Of a DNA stretch of 64,000 nt, positions 45,676 through 54,481 are shown piece after piece. The notes beneath the pieces were generated by a model. The model had not been told where the DNA came from and did no database searches. It saw only the letters and a program-made list of their open reading frames with translations. Source of the stretch: JAEDES01 sp964616405 (GTDB lineage: Bacteria; Bacillota_I; Bacilli_A; RF39; UBA660); assembly GCA_964616405.1 (NCBI GenBank), contig CAZTRE010000001.1:7039-71038 (forward strand), written 5' to 3'. A program made the translations under genes and the position numbers. Position 1 is the first letter of the stretch. Each line of letters begins with the position of its first letter.

Positions 45676-45910
45676 AACAAAAGGAACATGTTCTACTCAA
45701 ATTGATTTTGACATCCACAATCAAAAACTATCTAATGTCAAATATACTGGAGGTTGTAATGGCAACTTAAAAGCTATTGCTGCTCTTGTAGAAGGGGAAG
45801 ATATTGATACAGTAATCAAAAAACTAAAAGGGATTACTTGTAATTTTAAACCTACATCATGTGGAGACCAATTAGCTAAAGCTTTAGAAGAGATTAAAGT
45901 TAAGTCATAG
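45659..45910 (+). CDS. TSCPD domain protein
   Basis: 83 residues with four conserved cysteines: GTCSTQIDF, GGCNGN, GITCNFKPTSCGDQLA. This matches the short stand-alone TSCPD family (TIGR03905-like), related to the C-terminal domain of B12-dependent ribonucleotide reductases and probably metal binding. Its AAGGAGG lies inside the femAB gene. Confidence 0.85.
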   Translation: MHYTYKTKGTCSTQIDFDIHNQKLSNVKYTGGCNGNLKAIAALVEGEDIDTVIKKLKGITCNFKPTSCGDQLAKALEEIKVKS

Positions 45911-45931
45911 AGTACCTAAGGGTACTTTTTA
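45909..45931 (+). terminator. terminator after TSCPD gene
   Basis: AGTACC (45911-45916), loop TAAG, GGTACT (45921-45926), then T5. It starts at the stop codon. Confidence 0.75.
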
Positions 45932-45969
45932 TAATTATAAAATATGATGGGCGAAGCCCAATAAAGTAA

Positions 45970-45998
45970 TTGACATATTTTCTAAATTACAATAATAT
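45970..45998 (+). promoter_or_regulatory. promoter of the GH25 gene with hairpin leader
   Basis: Consensus TTGACA (45970-45975), 17 bp, TAATAT (45993-45998). In the leader a perfect hairpin, GAAGAATA-loop-TATTCTTC (about 46056-46076), ends directly before the TTAGGTG ribosome site. It has no T run, so it would affect translation or mRNA stability rather than terminate. Confidence 0.6.
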
Positions 45999-46086
45999 GA
46001 ATATAGAAGAATGCAGTCATATTTAAATGTTTAATATCTATATATAAGAAGGGGAAGAATAATAAGTATTCTTCTTAGGTGTTAAG

Positions 46087-47304
46087 ATGCATATAAAAAA
46101 CAAGAAAAAAATTATTATTGTGATACTCATTTCAATAATAGTTTTATTAACTACCTTTTTGCTTACCAAACTATATAATAACTGGCGTATAGCCAATGCT
46201 GAGGTAATTGTAACTTTAAATGATAACTTAGAAGTACCTGTTTATGACCAAGTTAAAATATCCACTTTTATAAAATCAATGAATGGCAAACTAATAAAAA
46301 ATTATAAAATAGATACTACTAAAATAGGTAAAAAAGAAATTTCGTTTAAGTATATTAATGATGATAAAATAGAAGTACCCTATACTTTTACTATTAATAT
46401 TGTGGATAAAACTCCACCTCTAATTTTCTCGTCATCTCGTTTGACAATAAATAAAGATTATACTGGAAATCTTGAACAGGAATTATTCTGTGGAGATAAT
46501 TATGATAATCAGCCAACTTGTGAGATTGTTGGTAATTATGATGTATCAGTCCCAGGAACATATCCTTTAACATTTAAAGGAACAGACTCTAGTGGTAATA
46601 TTTCTTCTACAAATTTTGATTTAATTGTGAAAGAAGATAATACAAGTTCTAATAATCCAAATCAATCTAATCTGGTAGTCCAAAACTATTCTGACTTAGT
46701 AGCAAAGTATAAAAATGCCGACACTAAGATCGGAATAGATGTATCACATTGGCAAGGTGATATTGATTTTCAACAAGTAAAAGACGCTGGCGTAGAATTT
46801 GTTTTCATCCGAATTGGAAGCCAAAGAGGAATAGGTGGCGAGTATTTTGTTGATCAAAAATTTGAAAAAAACATTCAAGGATTTAAGAAAGTAGGAATAC
46901 CCGTTGGTGTATATTTTTATTCTTATGCCAATAGTAAATCAGCTGCTAAAATGGAAGCTGAATGGGTAGTAAAACATTTAAAAGGTTATAATCTAGAATT
47001 ACCAGTAGTCTTTGATTGGGAAAATTGGTCATTCTATCAGGAGTTTAATTTAAGCTTTTATAACCTGACTGAAATGGCAAATGCCTATTTAAAAACGATT
47101 GAGAAGTCTGGTTATCAAAGCATGTTGTATAGTAGTAAAAATTACCTCGAATCAGTTTGGTTCGAAACAAAGTATCCAGTATGGTTAGCACATTATACAA
47201 AGCAAACAGACTATCAAGGTAACTATAAATTTTGGCAACTATGTTCTAACGGAAGTGTCCCTGGAATTATAGGCAATGTTGATGTAAATGTCATGTATAA
47301 GTAA
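46087..47304 (+). CDS. anchored GH25 muramidase with Ig-like domain
   Basis: 405 residues. Basic N-terminus and a membrane anchor (about 7-28), two short Ig-like DUF5011-type modules (about 35-190, e.g. DVSVPGTYPLTFKGTDSSGN), then a GH25 lysozyme domain (about 213-405). Catalytic residues are present: Asp218 in GIDVSHWQG, and Asp310 with Glu312 in VVFDWENW. It cleaves the MurNAc-GlcNAc bond of peptidoglycan outside the membrane. The Ig-like module is shared with the glucosaminidase at 17873. Confidence 0.92.
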   Translation: MHIKNKKKIIIVILISIIVLLTTFLLTKLYNNWRIANAEVIVTLNDNLEVPVYDQVKISTFIKSMNGKLIKNYKIDTTKIGKKEISFKYINDDKIEVPYTFTINIVDKTPPLIFSSSRLTINKDYTGNLEQELFCGDNYDNQPTCEIVGNYDVSVPGTYPLTFKGTDSSGNISSTNFDLIVKEDNTSSNNPNQSNLVVQNYSDLVAKYKNADTKIGIDVSHWQGDIDFQQVKDAGVEFVFIRIGSQRGIGGEYFVDQKFEKNIQGFKKVGIPVGVYFYSYANSKSAAKMEAEWVVKHLKGYNLELPVVFDWENWSFYQEFNLSFYNLTEMANAYLKTIEKSGYQSMLYSSKNYLESVWFETKYPVWLAHYTKQTDYQGNYKFWQLCSNGSVPGIIGNVDVNVMYK

Positions 47305-47336
47305 TGTTAATATTAGTTGACAAACTTCCAACAACA

Positions 47337-47371
47337 ATTGGTTGCCTGCAACCAATAAAATATTGTATGAT
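47337..47371 (+). promoter_or_regulatory. palindromic operator overlapping the promoter of the XRE/DUF4097 pair
   Basis: Perfect palindrome ATTGGTTGC-CT-GCAACCAAT (47337-47356). It contains a -35-like TTGCCT (47342-47347), 18 bp before TATGAT (47366-47371). An XRE regulator bound here would block its own promoter. The hairpin is not followed by T, so it is not a terminator. Confidence 0.6.
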
Positions 47372-47394
47372 TAAAGCGAAAAGGAGCTGAAAAT

Positions 47395-48045
47395 ATGAAT
47401 TTAGGAGAAAAATTATATAATTTAAGAAAGAATAAAAATTTATCTCAAGAAGAGGTTGCTAACAAATTGAATGTTACAAGACAAACAGTCTCTAAATGGG
47501 AAACCGGTGAGTCAAAACCAGACTTTGATAAAATAATTCCTATTTGTGAATTGTATGGTGTATCATCAGATGAGCTGCTTGGAGGCAGTGAAATCTTACC
47601 AGGACAAGAATCATTAAAGAAAGAAACTGCTCAAGTTCCATATAAGAAAAGAGCCTTAATTATAGCCAGTAGTATTTTCTTATATTTTTTAGGAATAATT
47701 GCTATTATTGCATTTTCTGAACTTGGTCTCAATGAGGTATTTGGTGTCTGCGTCTTCCTAGCATTATCAGGGATCGCTACTTGTGCTTTAGTTTACCAAG
47801 GAATAGTTTTTTCAAAAGCCGAAACTAATGAAGACAAGATGACTACTAATGAAGGAAAAGTAGAAAATAAAAAGGTAAAAAGAATTTGCCATATTACCGA
47901 ATTAATAACTGTAGTACTTTACTTGATTATTAGTTTTGCCACAATGGCTTGGCATATTACATGGATTATTTTTCTAATTGAATGTGTCGTTGAAGAAATA
48001 ATAAAATTAATATTTGATATGGAGGACAAAGAAGATGACGAATAA
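47395..48045 (+). CDS. XRE-family regulator with membrane helices
   Basis: 216 residues. The N-terminal helix-turn-helix (1-65) reads LGEKLYNLRKNKNLSQEEVANKLNVTRQTVSKWETGESKPD. Four hydrophobic segments follow (about 85-105, 115-137, 170-210), so it is a membrane-tied one-component regulator. It overlaps the DUF4097 gene by 11 bp. The palindrome just upstream is its likely operator. Confidence 0.9.
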   Translation: MNLGEKLYNLRKNKNLSQEEVANKLNVTRQTVSKWETGESKPDFDKIIPICELYGVSSDELLGGSEILPGQESLKKETAQVPYKKRALIIASSIFLYFLGIIAIIAFSELGLNEVFGVCVFLALSGIATCALVYQGIVFSKAETNEDKMTTNEGKVENKKVKRICHITELITVVLYLIISFATMAWHITWIIFLIECVVEEIIKLIFDMEDKEDDE

Positions 48046-48877
48046 AACAAGTTCTATTGTTAAAATAATCTTACTGATGATTATTGCTTTACTTTTAACG
48101 AGTATTTTAGTAGTTTTACTAGTTAAACCACAATTTAATATTATAAAAAATTCAAAATACAAAGTAGATTTATTATATGACGAACAAGTTACAGACTCTC
48201 TTTCTAACATAGAGATAACCGGAACTGTTTCAGATGTTAATATAACAACTTCATCTGACTCAACTATCAAATACAGAGTTTATGGTAAAGAAAAGGATAA
48301 TATTGATATAACTAATGAGAATGATACATTAACAATAACTGATAATGATAATTATAATTGTTTTGGTATCTGTTCTTTTAAACCAGTAAGAATAGAATTA
48401 GAAATACCCGAGAATTTATCCGGTAGTCTAACTATAAATACAAAAACCGGTGATATAAAAATACTAGATAATATAAATATGACAACTATGTTAAATACTA
48501 CCACTGGTGAAGTATATGTTATGAACATTCCAAAATTAACAATTAAAACTACTACTGGAGATATTGGAGTAAATAAAACTTCTTCTACTTCACTTTCTTC
48601 AAAGACTGGTGACATCACGGTAAATACCATTACAGAAAATTGCAAAATAAAAACATCAACGGGCGATGTTGAAATTGACTCAATTACCCTTACAAAAGAT
48701 TCTACAATCACTACAACAACAGGTGAAGTAGATGTAAAAAGACCAATTGATATTTATGTAAATGCTATAACTAAAACAGGTAATATAAATACCTATCACA
48801 ACAATAGAAAATCACCATATGAATTACTCATTACTACTTCATCTGGTGATATTGAAGTAGCCGAGTATGATGATTAG
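48035..48877 (+). CDS. DUF4097-type beta-repeat anchored protein
   Basis: 280 residues. The start at ATG 48035 is set by GGAGG (48021-48025). One membrane helix (about 8-30), then a repetitive beta-strand domain with about six recurrences of T-K-T/T-G-D/E-I-x-V (TKTGDIKI, TTTGEVYV, TTTGDIGV, KTGDITV, STGDVEI, TTGEVDV), the DUF4097/toast-rack solenoid. This family often follows an XRE or PspC-type regulator in Firmicutes and is linked to envelope stress. Followed by a strong terminator. Confidence 0.88.
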   Translation: MTNKTSSIVKIILLMIIALLLTSILVVLLVKPQFNIIKNSKYKVDLLYDEQVTDSLSNIEITGTVSDVNITTSSDSTIKYRVYGKEKDNIDITNENDTLTITDNDNYNCFGICSFKPVRIELEIPENLSGSLTINTKTGDIKILDNINMTTMLNTTTGEVYVMNIPKLTIKTTTGDIGVNKTSSTSLSSKTGDITVNTITENCKIKTSTGDVEIDSITLTKDSTITTTTGEVDVKRPIDIYVNAITKTGNINTYHNNRKSPYELLITTSSGDIEVAEYDD

Positions 48878-48920
48878 ATATACAAATTTTTCCCTATAAA
48901 ATCTATGTATTTAGTTTTTT

Positions 48921-48955
48921 AAGGAATCATAATTAAGTATGATTTCTTTTTTTTA
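48921..48955 (+). terminator. terminator of XRE/DUF4097 operon
   Basis: AAGGAATCATA pairs with TATGATTTCTT (one G-U), loop ATTAAG, then eight T. Confidence 0.85.
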
Positions 48956-49011
48956 CTATTTAATGGCAAAAAAAAATAAAGCAACGCCTATTTGTAATTA
49001 CAATATCCCGA

Positions 49012-49023
49012 AAATACTACCTA
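49012..49023. repeat. direct repeat AAATACTACCTA, copy 1
   Basis: Exact 12-base repeat in the loop of the first inner stem; second copy at 49043-49054. Confidence 0.8.
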
Positions 49024-49042
49024 TGAGATATTCCTGTTGCCT

Positions 49043-49054
49043 AAATACTACCTA
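49043..49054. repeat. direct repeat AAATACTACCTA, copy 2
   Basis: Exact copy of 49012-49023, in the loop of the second inner stem. Confidence 0.8.
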
Positions 49055-49087
49055 AAACTCTTGATGTTGAACAGGCGTCTTAATCTT

Positions 49088-49714
49088 TTACTTATTTGAA
49101 CTTTCGCTACCTTTTTTTATAAAGGCTTTGTAATCACTTACGGTATCTGGATCAAATTTTTTTGTTATTTGACTCGAATTTTCCCAAAGCCTGATTTCGT
49201 TTCGCAGCAAATCTGAATTAACAGATGGGTTTTCTCGATCATTAGCTTCCAAAAGTTGAATCATCAATATAGTACCATCTCTTGTTGCCTTTACATCACC
49301 ACTCTTAATAACTTCTCGATAGTGAGGATCAAAAGAAATACTTCTTTCATTATAACGTTTTTTGACAACTGGTTTAAATAAAAAATAATAAAGATCTCTA
49401 TCATATCTTAGACCTAAAATAGGGTCATAAACAAAACCTTTTTTTTCAATCCAACTACGCTTATGAGAACAATGCTCATCACTACTATCACGAACAGAGC
49501 CTTGTACTAAGTTAAAACTATCCATTCCTCTACTTAAATTAATAGCGGCTATATGACTATCTTCACAACAACTATCTTTTGATAATACATAAATAGATAA
49601 GGGAATTCCTGCAAAACTCAATTGTCTTAATGCTTCTATTAATTCTGGTTCAAACTCAGCAATCTTTCCATCCATATGGGCTTCCCCGATAACATCATCC
49701 AAAATATTACTCAT
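49088..49714 (-). CDS. unknown protein, possible Cys-His-Asp (papain/transglutaminase-like) fold
   Basis: 208 residues, no signal peptide or membrane helix. Conserved-looking features are CCEDSHIAAI (about 49-58), CSHKRSWIEKKGFVYDPILG (about 82-101) and a charged C-terminus. Cys, then HxxSWIE, then YDP is the order of a Cys-His-Asp triad in transglutaminase-like and papain-like proteins, but this is only a pattern. GGAGGTG precedes the ATG. It stands alone on the minus strand with a structured 3' flank. Confidence 0.6.
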   Translation of the reverse strand: MSNILDDVIGEAHMDGKIAEFEPELIEALRQLSFAGIPLSIYVLSKDSCCEDSHIAAINLSRGMDSFNLVQGSVRDSSDEHCSHKRSWIEKKGFVYDPILGLRYDRDLYYFLFKPVVKKRYNERSISFDPHYREVIKSGDVKATRDGTILMIQLLEANDRENPSVNSDLLRNEIRLWENSSQITKKFDPDTVSDYKAFIKKGSESSNK

Positions 49715-49775
49715 TGTTTCACCTCCAATCAGATATTAATTTTAGCACAATCTTCTAATTAATACAATTGTTTGT

Positions 49776-49781
49776 TATAAT
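49776..49781 (+). promoter_or_regulatory. extended -10 of ASCH gene
   Basis: TGT-TATAAT (49776-49781) with no clear -35; AGAGGTGAGG follows just before the ATG at 49803. Confidence 0.5.
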
Positions 49782-49802
49782 AATTAATATAGAGGTGAGG
49801 TC

Positions 49803-50207
49803 ATGAAAGTAATAACTGTAAAGCAACCCTTTGCTACATTAATTGCTAAGGGATTAAAAGAATATGAGTTTCGTACATGGCGCACAAAGTATCGAGGTGA
49901 TATATTGATTCATGCCGGCAAAGGGGTGGATAAAGAAGCTATGAAAAGATATGAATATCTCAATTTAGATTATCCAAGTGGTCAAATAATTGCCAAAGCA
50001 ACCATTACTGATTGTGTCTATGTCGATGATGATTTAAAAGATATTTTAAGAAAAAAAGATCAATTAGTATACTATGGTATTTTAAAAAAAGATTCTAATT
50101 GGGATGGCTATGGTTTTAAATTAGAAAATATTAAGGAAATAGAACCTATTTCTATAAATGGTAAATTAAGTCTTTGGGATTATGACTACAATGAAAAAGA
50201 AATATAA
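49803..50207 (+). CDS. ASCH domain protein
   Basis: 134 residues covering one PUA-like ASCH domain: KVITVKQPFATLIAKGLKEYEFRTWRTKYRGDILIHAGKG at the N-terminus, then IIAKATITDCVYVDD and a C-terminal LSLWDYD. ASCH proteins bind RNA or modified nucleosides, and some hydrolyse N4-acetylcytidine. Which of these applies here is not visible. Single-gene unit, converging with 50235. Confidence 0.9.
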   Translation: MKVITVKQPFATLIAKGLKEYEFRTWRTKYRGDILIHAGKGVDKEAMKRYEYLNLDYPSGQIIAKATITDCVYVDDDLKDILRKKDQLVYYGILKKDSNWDGYGFKLENIKEIEPISINGKLSLWDYDYNEKEI

Positions 50208-50229
50208 TCAAATTTATATTTCCTTTTTT
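50194..50229. terminator. bidirectional terminator
   Basis: GAAATATAA (50199-50207) pairs with TTATATTTC (50214-50222), loop TCAAAT, flanked by A5 and T6. It serves the ASCH gene and the minus-strand gene at 50235. Confidence 0.7.
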
Positions 50230-50234
50230 GTTAA

Positions 50235-50669
50235 TTATAAAAGATTTTTAATTTTTTCTAAATATTCTTCTTGAAAATTAACATAACCTTCAATTAAACT
50301 TGTTACTTTCTTATCGATTCCTTCATTATTTAGTAACTTTTTTCCATCGATTATACCCATATTTAATCCCTGCAAAAGCATCTCAGCTATTTTAGTTGCA
50401 CTATCATCTTTTATAGTTCGAATCTGTATTCCATACCAAGTCATCGCCTTATTCATTAAAGTTGTCTCATCAGGTTCATTATCACTATACTTAGAATATA
50501 GTTTATTAATTTTTTCTTCTAAGTATTCATATTCTTCTAATAAATCTTCAACAATTTTTCCAAACTTTTTTCCCTCAATCTTTTCAAGGACAAATTTAGT
50601 GGCGTCTCGTCCCATACAACAACCCTTATTTAATTGATCTAATATTTTTATATTCTTTTCTTCTTTCAT
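50235..50669 (-). CDS. small helical protein, possibly ferritin-like fold
   Basis: 144 residues from the ATG at 50669. That start is preferred because GGAGG lies just before it; an ATG at 50681 would put the ribosome site inside the gene. It is almost entirely helical. LDQLNKGCCMGRDATKFVLEKIEGK at the start and a long KIVEDLLEEYEYLEEKINKLY helix suggest a four-helix bundle of the DUF2383/ferritin-like kind. The CC pair is notable. Function unknown. Confidence 0.6.
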   Translation of the reverse strand: MKEEKNIKILDQLNKGCCMGRDATKFVLEKIEGKKFGKIVEDLLEEYEYLEEKINKLYSKYSDNEPDETTLMNKAMTWYGIQIRTIKDDSATKIAEMLLQGLNMGIIDGKKLLNNEGIDKKVTSLIEGYVNFQEEYLEKIKNLL

Positions 50670-50771
50670 ATAATCCTCCATACTTAGTATTATCTAAATT
50701 AAAAATAATATACTTTTCATGTTTTAAAGATCTAACTTATGTTATACTAAAATATATTAAGGAGAATAACT

Positions 50772-51224
50772 ATGAAGAAATTAATAATATTTTGTTTATT
50801 ATTTATCACATCAATTTTTTTAGTTGGTTGTGGCGATACAAAAGAATCTCTTACCAGCGAGACGTTCCAAGATGCCCTAGAATTAAAAAATTTCACTATT
50901 GTCGATGAAACAACTTTAGTATCAGACAATAATTCAATCGTATCATTTCTTATCGCCACACATCCCCAAAATGCTTACACCATAAATTTTTATGTTTTTA
51001 ATAGTGAATCATCCGCTCAAGCATTTTATGTTAGTGAGCGTGAACGTTTTGGTGGACAAGGTTCTTATAATGAATTAAATGTTGGTAATTTTTCTAAGTA
51101 TACACAACTATCTAATGGTAAATATGGCGTTGTCTCTAGAGTAGGCAGCACAGTTCTTTATGCTAACATTGATGCTGCTTATCGCAACGAACTAAATACT
51201 TTATTAAAAGAAATTGGTTACTAA
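50772..51224 (+). CDS. lipoprotein, unknown
   Basis: 150 residues. Lipoprotein signal KKLIIFCLLFITSIFLVGC with Cys20 in a LVGC lipobox. The outside part is an alpha/beta domain (VSFLIATHPQNAYTINFYVFNSESSAQAFY, YGVVSRVGSTVLYANI) resembling small substrate-free lipoproteins. AAGGAG is near 50759 and TGT-TATACT at 50743-50748. Confidence 0.8.
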   Translation: MKKLIIFCLLFITSIFLVGCGDTKESLTSETFQDALELKNFTIVDETTLVSDNNSIVSFLIATHPQNAYTINFYVFNSESSAQAFYVSERERFGGQGSYNELNVGNFSKYTQLSNGKYGVVSRVGSTVLYANIDAAYRNELNTLLKEIGY

Positions 51225-51262
51225 AAAGAAGCCTAAATTAATTTTAAGCTTCTTTATTTTTT
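51225..51262. terminator. bidirectional terminator between lipoprotein and M16 genes
   Basis: AAAGAAGC (51225-51232) pairs with GCTTCTTT (51248-51255), extended by TAAA/TTTA past one mismatch, with A- and T-rich flanks. The stop codon of the M16 gene lies inside. Confidence 0.75.
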
Positions 51263-52491
51263 ATTGTTGTAACGGTATAATTACTAAAATCTAAACTCCT
51301 AATTGTCTTCACAAAATCATCATAACTAAATGCTTCGATATCACTAACCTCATCAGGATAGGGATAATTAAAATCCACTATATTACTAACAAAAGGCATA
51401 ATTGTATCAAATAGATTTTCCCCACGTAATACCATTCTAAGAATAGATTCTCGTCTATCAATTTCAAATATCTCTTTATTAAAAGAATCAAGTTTCAAAA
51501 AAGCATCTTTTATATAATCTTCTAATTCATCGCACTTATCAGTATAAGCCCCAACTGATATTAAAATAAAATTGTTCATAGGAAAGTCATTACAATTAAT
51601 TCCTGTAGTAATGATTTTTTCTTTAACTAGTTTTTTATACGCTTTTGAAGTGGTTCCAAAATACATATTAAAAAAATAATGTAAGTAAAAATCTAATTTT
51701 AATCTTTCTTTAATACTAAACTTTGAAAGATTAACTTTATAAGTTACTTCTAAGTATTTCGCTCCAGTAGAAAATTCAACAATTCCACGTTTTTTAACTA
51801 CTTTGTTTTCTTCTTTTGCGCCAAGTAATTTGACATCTTTTTCTTTTATTTTAAGACTTTTATAAAAATTTTTAATTACTCTTAAAATCTTTTCTTTATC
51901 AAAGTTTCCACCTACCACAATAAACTGATTTTTTGGTTGATAAAAAGCTTCAAAACAAACTTTCACATCATCAAGTGTTGTCTTACTAACTTCTTCTAGG
52001 GTTCCACCAATATCTCGGACCTTAATTTTTGAAAAACAATTATCCATTGTCATTCTATTACTATGATAAAACTTATTTCCCATTTTTCCTCGGATTTCTT
52101 GAAGAATTGGCTTTTTAATTTTCTCTAAGGTTTCTTCATCAAATTGAGGAGAGTAGATACCTCTAAGCATTGTTTCAATTCCAAATTCAACATTTTCCAC
52201 AGCTTCAAAGTAATAACGGGTCATATTATAATGCGTTGATGCATTAGTAGACATCTGTGACTCTCCCAAAATTTTTAAAAAGTTTCCATTAGCATTTTCT
52301 TCAACGACATAATGTTCTAAAATATGGGCAATACCATCTTGCATATGATATTCTTTTTCATCAATAACAAAATCTTTAGTTTGTCCTCCAAATAAAGTAA
52401 TATGCTGGAAGAAGGTAGAGTGTCTTCTTTTATCTATATAAAAATAAATCGTTAAACCATTATCTAATTTCACTGTTTCGATATTACTCAT
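51244..52491 (-). CDS. M16-family metallopeptidase, active subunit (YmfH-like)
   Basis: 415 residues from the ATG at 52491, which directly follows GGAGGGAGAAC. An ATG 18 bases further upstream has no ribosome site. The inverted zinc motif is intact: His56-xx-Glu59-His60 in GIAHILEHYVVEE. Length and the pairing with an inactive partner match YmfH/YmfF of Bacilli. The start overlaps the stop of the partner by 8 bp (ATGAGTAA), so the two are coupled. Confidence 0.9.
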   Translation of the reverse strand: MSNIETVKLDNGLTIYFYIDKRRHSTFFQHITLFGGQTKDFVIDEKEYHMQDGIAHILEHYVVEENANGNFLKILGESQMSTNASTHYNMTRYYFEAVENVEFGIETMLRGIYSPQFDEETLEKIKKPILQEIRGKMGNKFYHSNRMTMDNCFSKIKVRDIGGTLEEVSKTTLDDVKVCFEAFYQPKNQFIVVGGNFDKEKILRVIKNFYKSLKIKEKDVKLLGAKEENKVVKKRGIVEFSTGAKYLEVTYKVNLSKFSIKERLKLDFYLHYFFNMYFGTTSKAYKKLVKEKIITTGINCNDFPMNNFILISVGAYTDKCDELEDYIKDAFLKLDSFNKEIFEIDRRESILRMVLRGENLFDTIMPFVSNIVDFNYPYPDEVSDIEAFSYDDFVKTIRSLDFSNYTVTTIKNKEA

Positions 52492-53737
52492 GTTCTCCCT
52501 CCTCAACAAAATAAATTGTATCTAGTACAAATCTCTCTGCAAATTTGGCTAATTCCTCAGCACTAATCTTTAACACTTCCTGATATCTAGCTTTGGCACA
52601 TTTATCTATTTCCAGTACCTGTACCACCTCATCAGATAATAAAGCAAACTTCTCATCTAAACGCTTTATCAAACCAATTCGACGACGTTCTTTAATGTTT
52701 TCTAAATATTCAGAAATGTTATCTGGATTTTTAATTTCATCCATAACTTCTTTTATCTTTTCAATAACAATATCTTTATTATTTTTATTAATATAAGCCG
52801 CTATTTCAAATACACCATATCTTGAATATGCCACAACGTTTGATGAATAAACAAAATCATGTTCATCACGTAATTTTTTATTAAGCATTCTAGATGATAG
52901 GGAAGTAAGTAAACTCTTAATCAAATTAACATATACAAAATCCTCTTCTCTAAAATCCTTGATTTTGTAATATAAGGAAACAGCTGAATCCTTAAATCCT
53001 TTTTTCTCTTCAACAACTTGAACTTTATCTCGTACCTTTAAAAAATGATTATAATTTTTTTCTATAGTCTCTAAGACCTTATCATATTTATATAAGTACT
53101 TATCTGCTAACTCATTAATTCTTTTTTCATCAACATTACCAAAGACAAAAACAGCGGGTTTATACCTCTTTATTAATTTTAAATAAAATTCATATAAATT
53201 ATTTGGGGTAACTTCATCAATCTGTTCACGATGATTTTCAACTGTTCTTGATAAAATACCTTCATCATCTACCAGTTCTAAACCTCTAACACTATGATAA
53301 ACACGCAATTCTTTTAATCCATTTTCAATACTTAATTGTAGGTTTCTTTTTTCACGATCTAATTCAAAATGATTGAATTCTTGATTCTTTATTTTGGGGT
53401 TATAAATCATCTCGCTAAAAAACTCAAATTGTTCTTCAAGATTATCAAACCCTAAGGCCTCTACATCGGGAATAATCAAATTAAAACATAATGACATTGT
53501 CGTACCCACACCTGATTTATTACAGCTAACATTTAATATATATTTTTTTCTGCGATTAGTTTGAAATTCTTCCTCTGTTGGATATTTATTATTCATATAC
53601 ATTAACATATTAGGAAGAAGAGTTAGTTTAGCTAAATCACTTTCCTGTTCTTGATAAAAAAACATGACTCTAACTATCAATGTTTGAAAATCTTTGTTTT
53701 TAATAATAACTGGTCTTTTAGGTATATTTAGCATCAT
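52484..53737 (-). CDS. M16-family non-catalytic subunit (YmfF-like)
   Basis: 417 residues with the M16 fold pattern (SCNKSGVGTTMSLCFN, FNHFELDREKRNLQLSIENGL, PAVFVFGNVDEKRI, SSRMLNKKLRDEHDFVYSSNVVAY) but no HxxEH in the N-terminal part, so it should be the scaffold half of the peptidase dimer encoded with the downstream gene. GAGGTG precedes the first ATG. Confidence 0.88.
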   Translation of the reverse strand: MMLNIPKRPVIIKNKDFQTLIVRVMFFYQEQESDLAKLTLLPNMLMYMNNKYPTEEEFQTNRRKKYILNVSCNKSGVGTTMSLCFNLIIPDVEALGFDNLEEQFEFFSEMIYNPKIKNQEFNHFELDREKRNLQLSIENGLKELRVYHSVRGLELVDDEGILSRTVENHREQIDEVTPNNLYEFYLKLIKRYKPAVFVFGNVDEKRINELADKYLYKYDKVLETIEKNYNHFLKVRDKVQVVEEKKGFKDSAVSLYYKIKDFREEDFVYVNLIKSLLTSLSSRMLNKKLRDEHDFVYSSNVVAYSRYGVFEIAAYINKNNKDIVIEKIKEVMDEIKNPDNISEYLENIKERRRIGLIKRLDEKFALLSDEVVQVLEIDKCAKARYQEVLKISAEELAKFAERFVLDTIYFVEEGEHE

Positions 53738-53955
53738 CTTTTCACCTCTAACTCAATTATAACAAAATTTTCTTCGACAAAAAAGGATATATATTATCCT
53801 ATATCTGTAAATAATTAAGTCATTGATCAAATATTTCCCCAAGTCCAATAACCATACTTTCTTTTATTAACTCTTACTATTATAAACAATCAATGATTTA
53901 GGATTATCAAATGAAAAAATATGTAGTATAATGAGATGGAAAGAGTAGTGATTTA

Positions 53956-54471
53956 ATGAGTAACATCGAAATTATCATAATAATATTAGTATTGGGAATA
54001 TTTAGTTTATTATTTTTTAACCTAGGAATATATTTAAAATATGTTATTTCTAGATTTGATAAAGATGGAGTTCCTACAATCTTTGAAGTAACATCTGTAA
54101 AAAAAGAAGATAAGTTTGATCATTCTAATAATAAAATAGGAGAAGTTTACTTAACTACTTTTAAATTTACATATAATGATCAGTTTTTAGAAGAGACAAT
54201 TACCACTAGACAAAACATTCCCGTTGGCGTCAGATTACGTGGAAAATATCTTCCAACAGCTACCATAAATAAAATAAGTGTTGCGGGGGAAGGTTTTTCC
54301 ATACCAAAAGTTGTTCCAAGATTTTTAATCACTTTAGGTCTAATTCTTCTAATAATATTAATATCTATATTAGTACATATTCATTATTATATAGTGCTAG
54401 TTGTAATGTTAATCTTAGTTCTAGCATTTGTTATCATAAATAAACTTAGTGCTAAAAAGCAAGACAAGTAG
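53956..54471 (+). CDS. membrane protein with DUF3592-like middle domain
   Basis: 171 residues. An N-terminal helix (about 5-30), a beta-rich outside domain (about 40-115) with FEVTSVKKED and TTFKFTYNDQFLEE, then two helices (about 121-162). The order resembles DUF3592 proteins. No conserved catalytic residues. The next gene begins 11 bp after this stop. A TATAAT at 53927-53932 lies upstream. Function unknown. Confidence 0.65.
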   Translation: MSNIEIIIIILVLGIFSLLFFNLGIYLKYVISRFDKDGVPTIFEVTSVKKEDKFDHSNNKIGEVYLTTFKFTYNDQFLEETITTRQNIPVGVRLRGKYLPTATINKISVAGEGFSIPKVVPRFLITLGLILLIILISILVHIHYYIVLVVMLILVLAFVIINKLSAKKQDK

Positions 54472-54481
54472 GTGGCACATA

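Larger units (their letters stand above)
48983..49079 (-). ncRNA. three-stem structured element with repeated loop sequence, 3' of the 49088 gene
   Basis: P1 ACGCCT (48984-48989) pairs with AGGCGT (49073-49078). Inside, AATATC (49002-49007) pairs with GATATT (49027-49032) and CCTGTT (49033-49038) pairs with AACAGG (49070-49075), with the two inner stems adjacent. Both loops contain the same 12-mer AAATACTACCTA. On the minus strand P1 is followed by a long T run, so this is most likely a structured 3' end or terminator of the gene at 49088; an independent RNA or mobile palindrome is possible. Not recognised. Confidence 0.5.

Noticed and set aside
45948..45960. TGGGC-GAA-GCCCA hairpin as a terminator
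   Set aside because: Not followed by T, and it lies after the real terminator of the TSCPD gene. Left unexplained.
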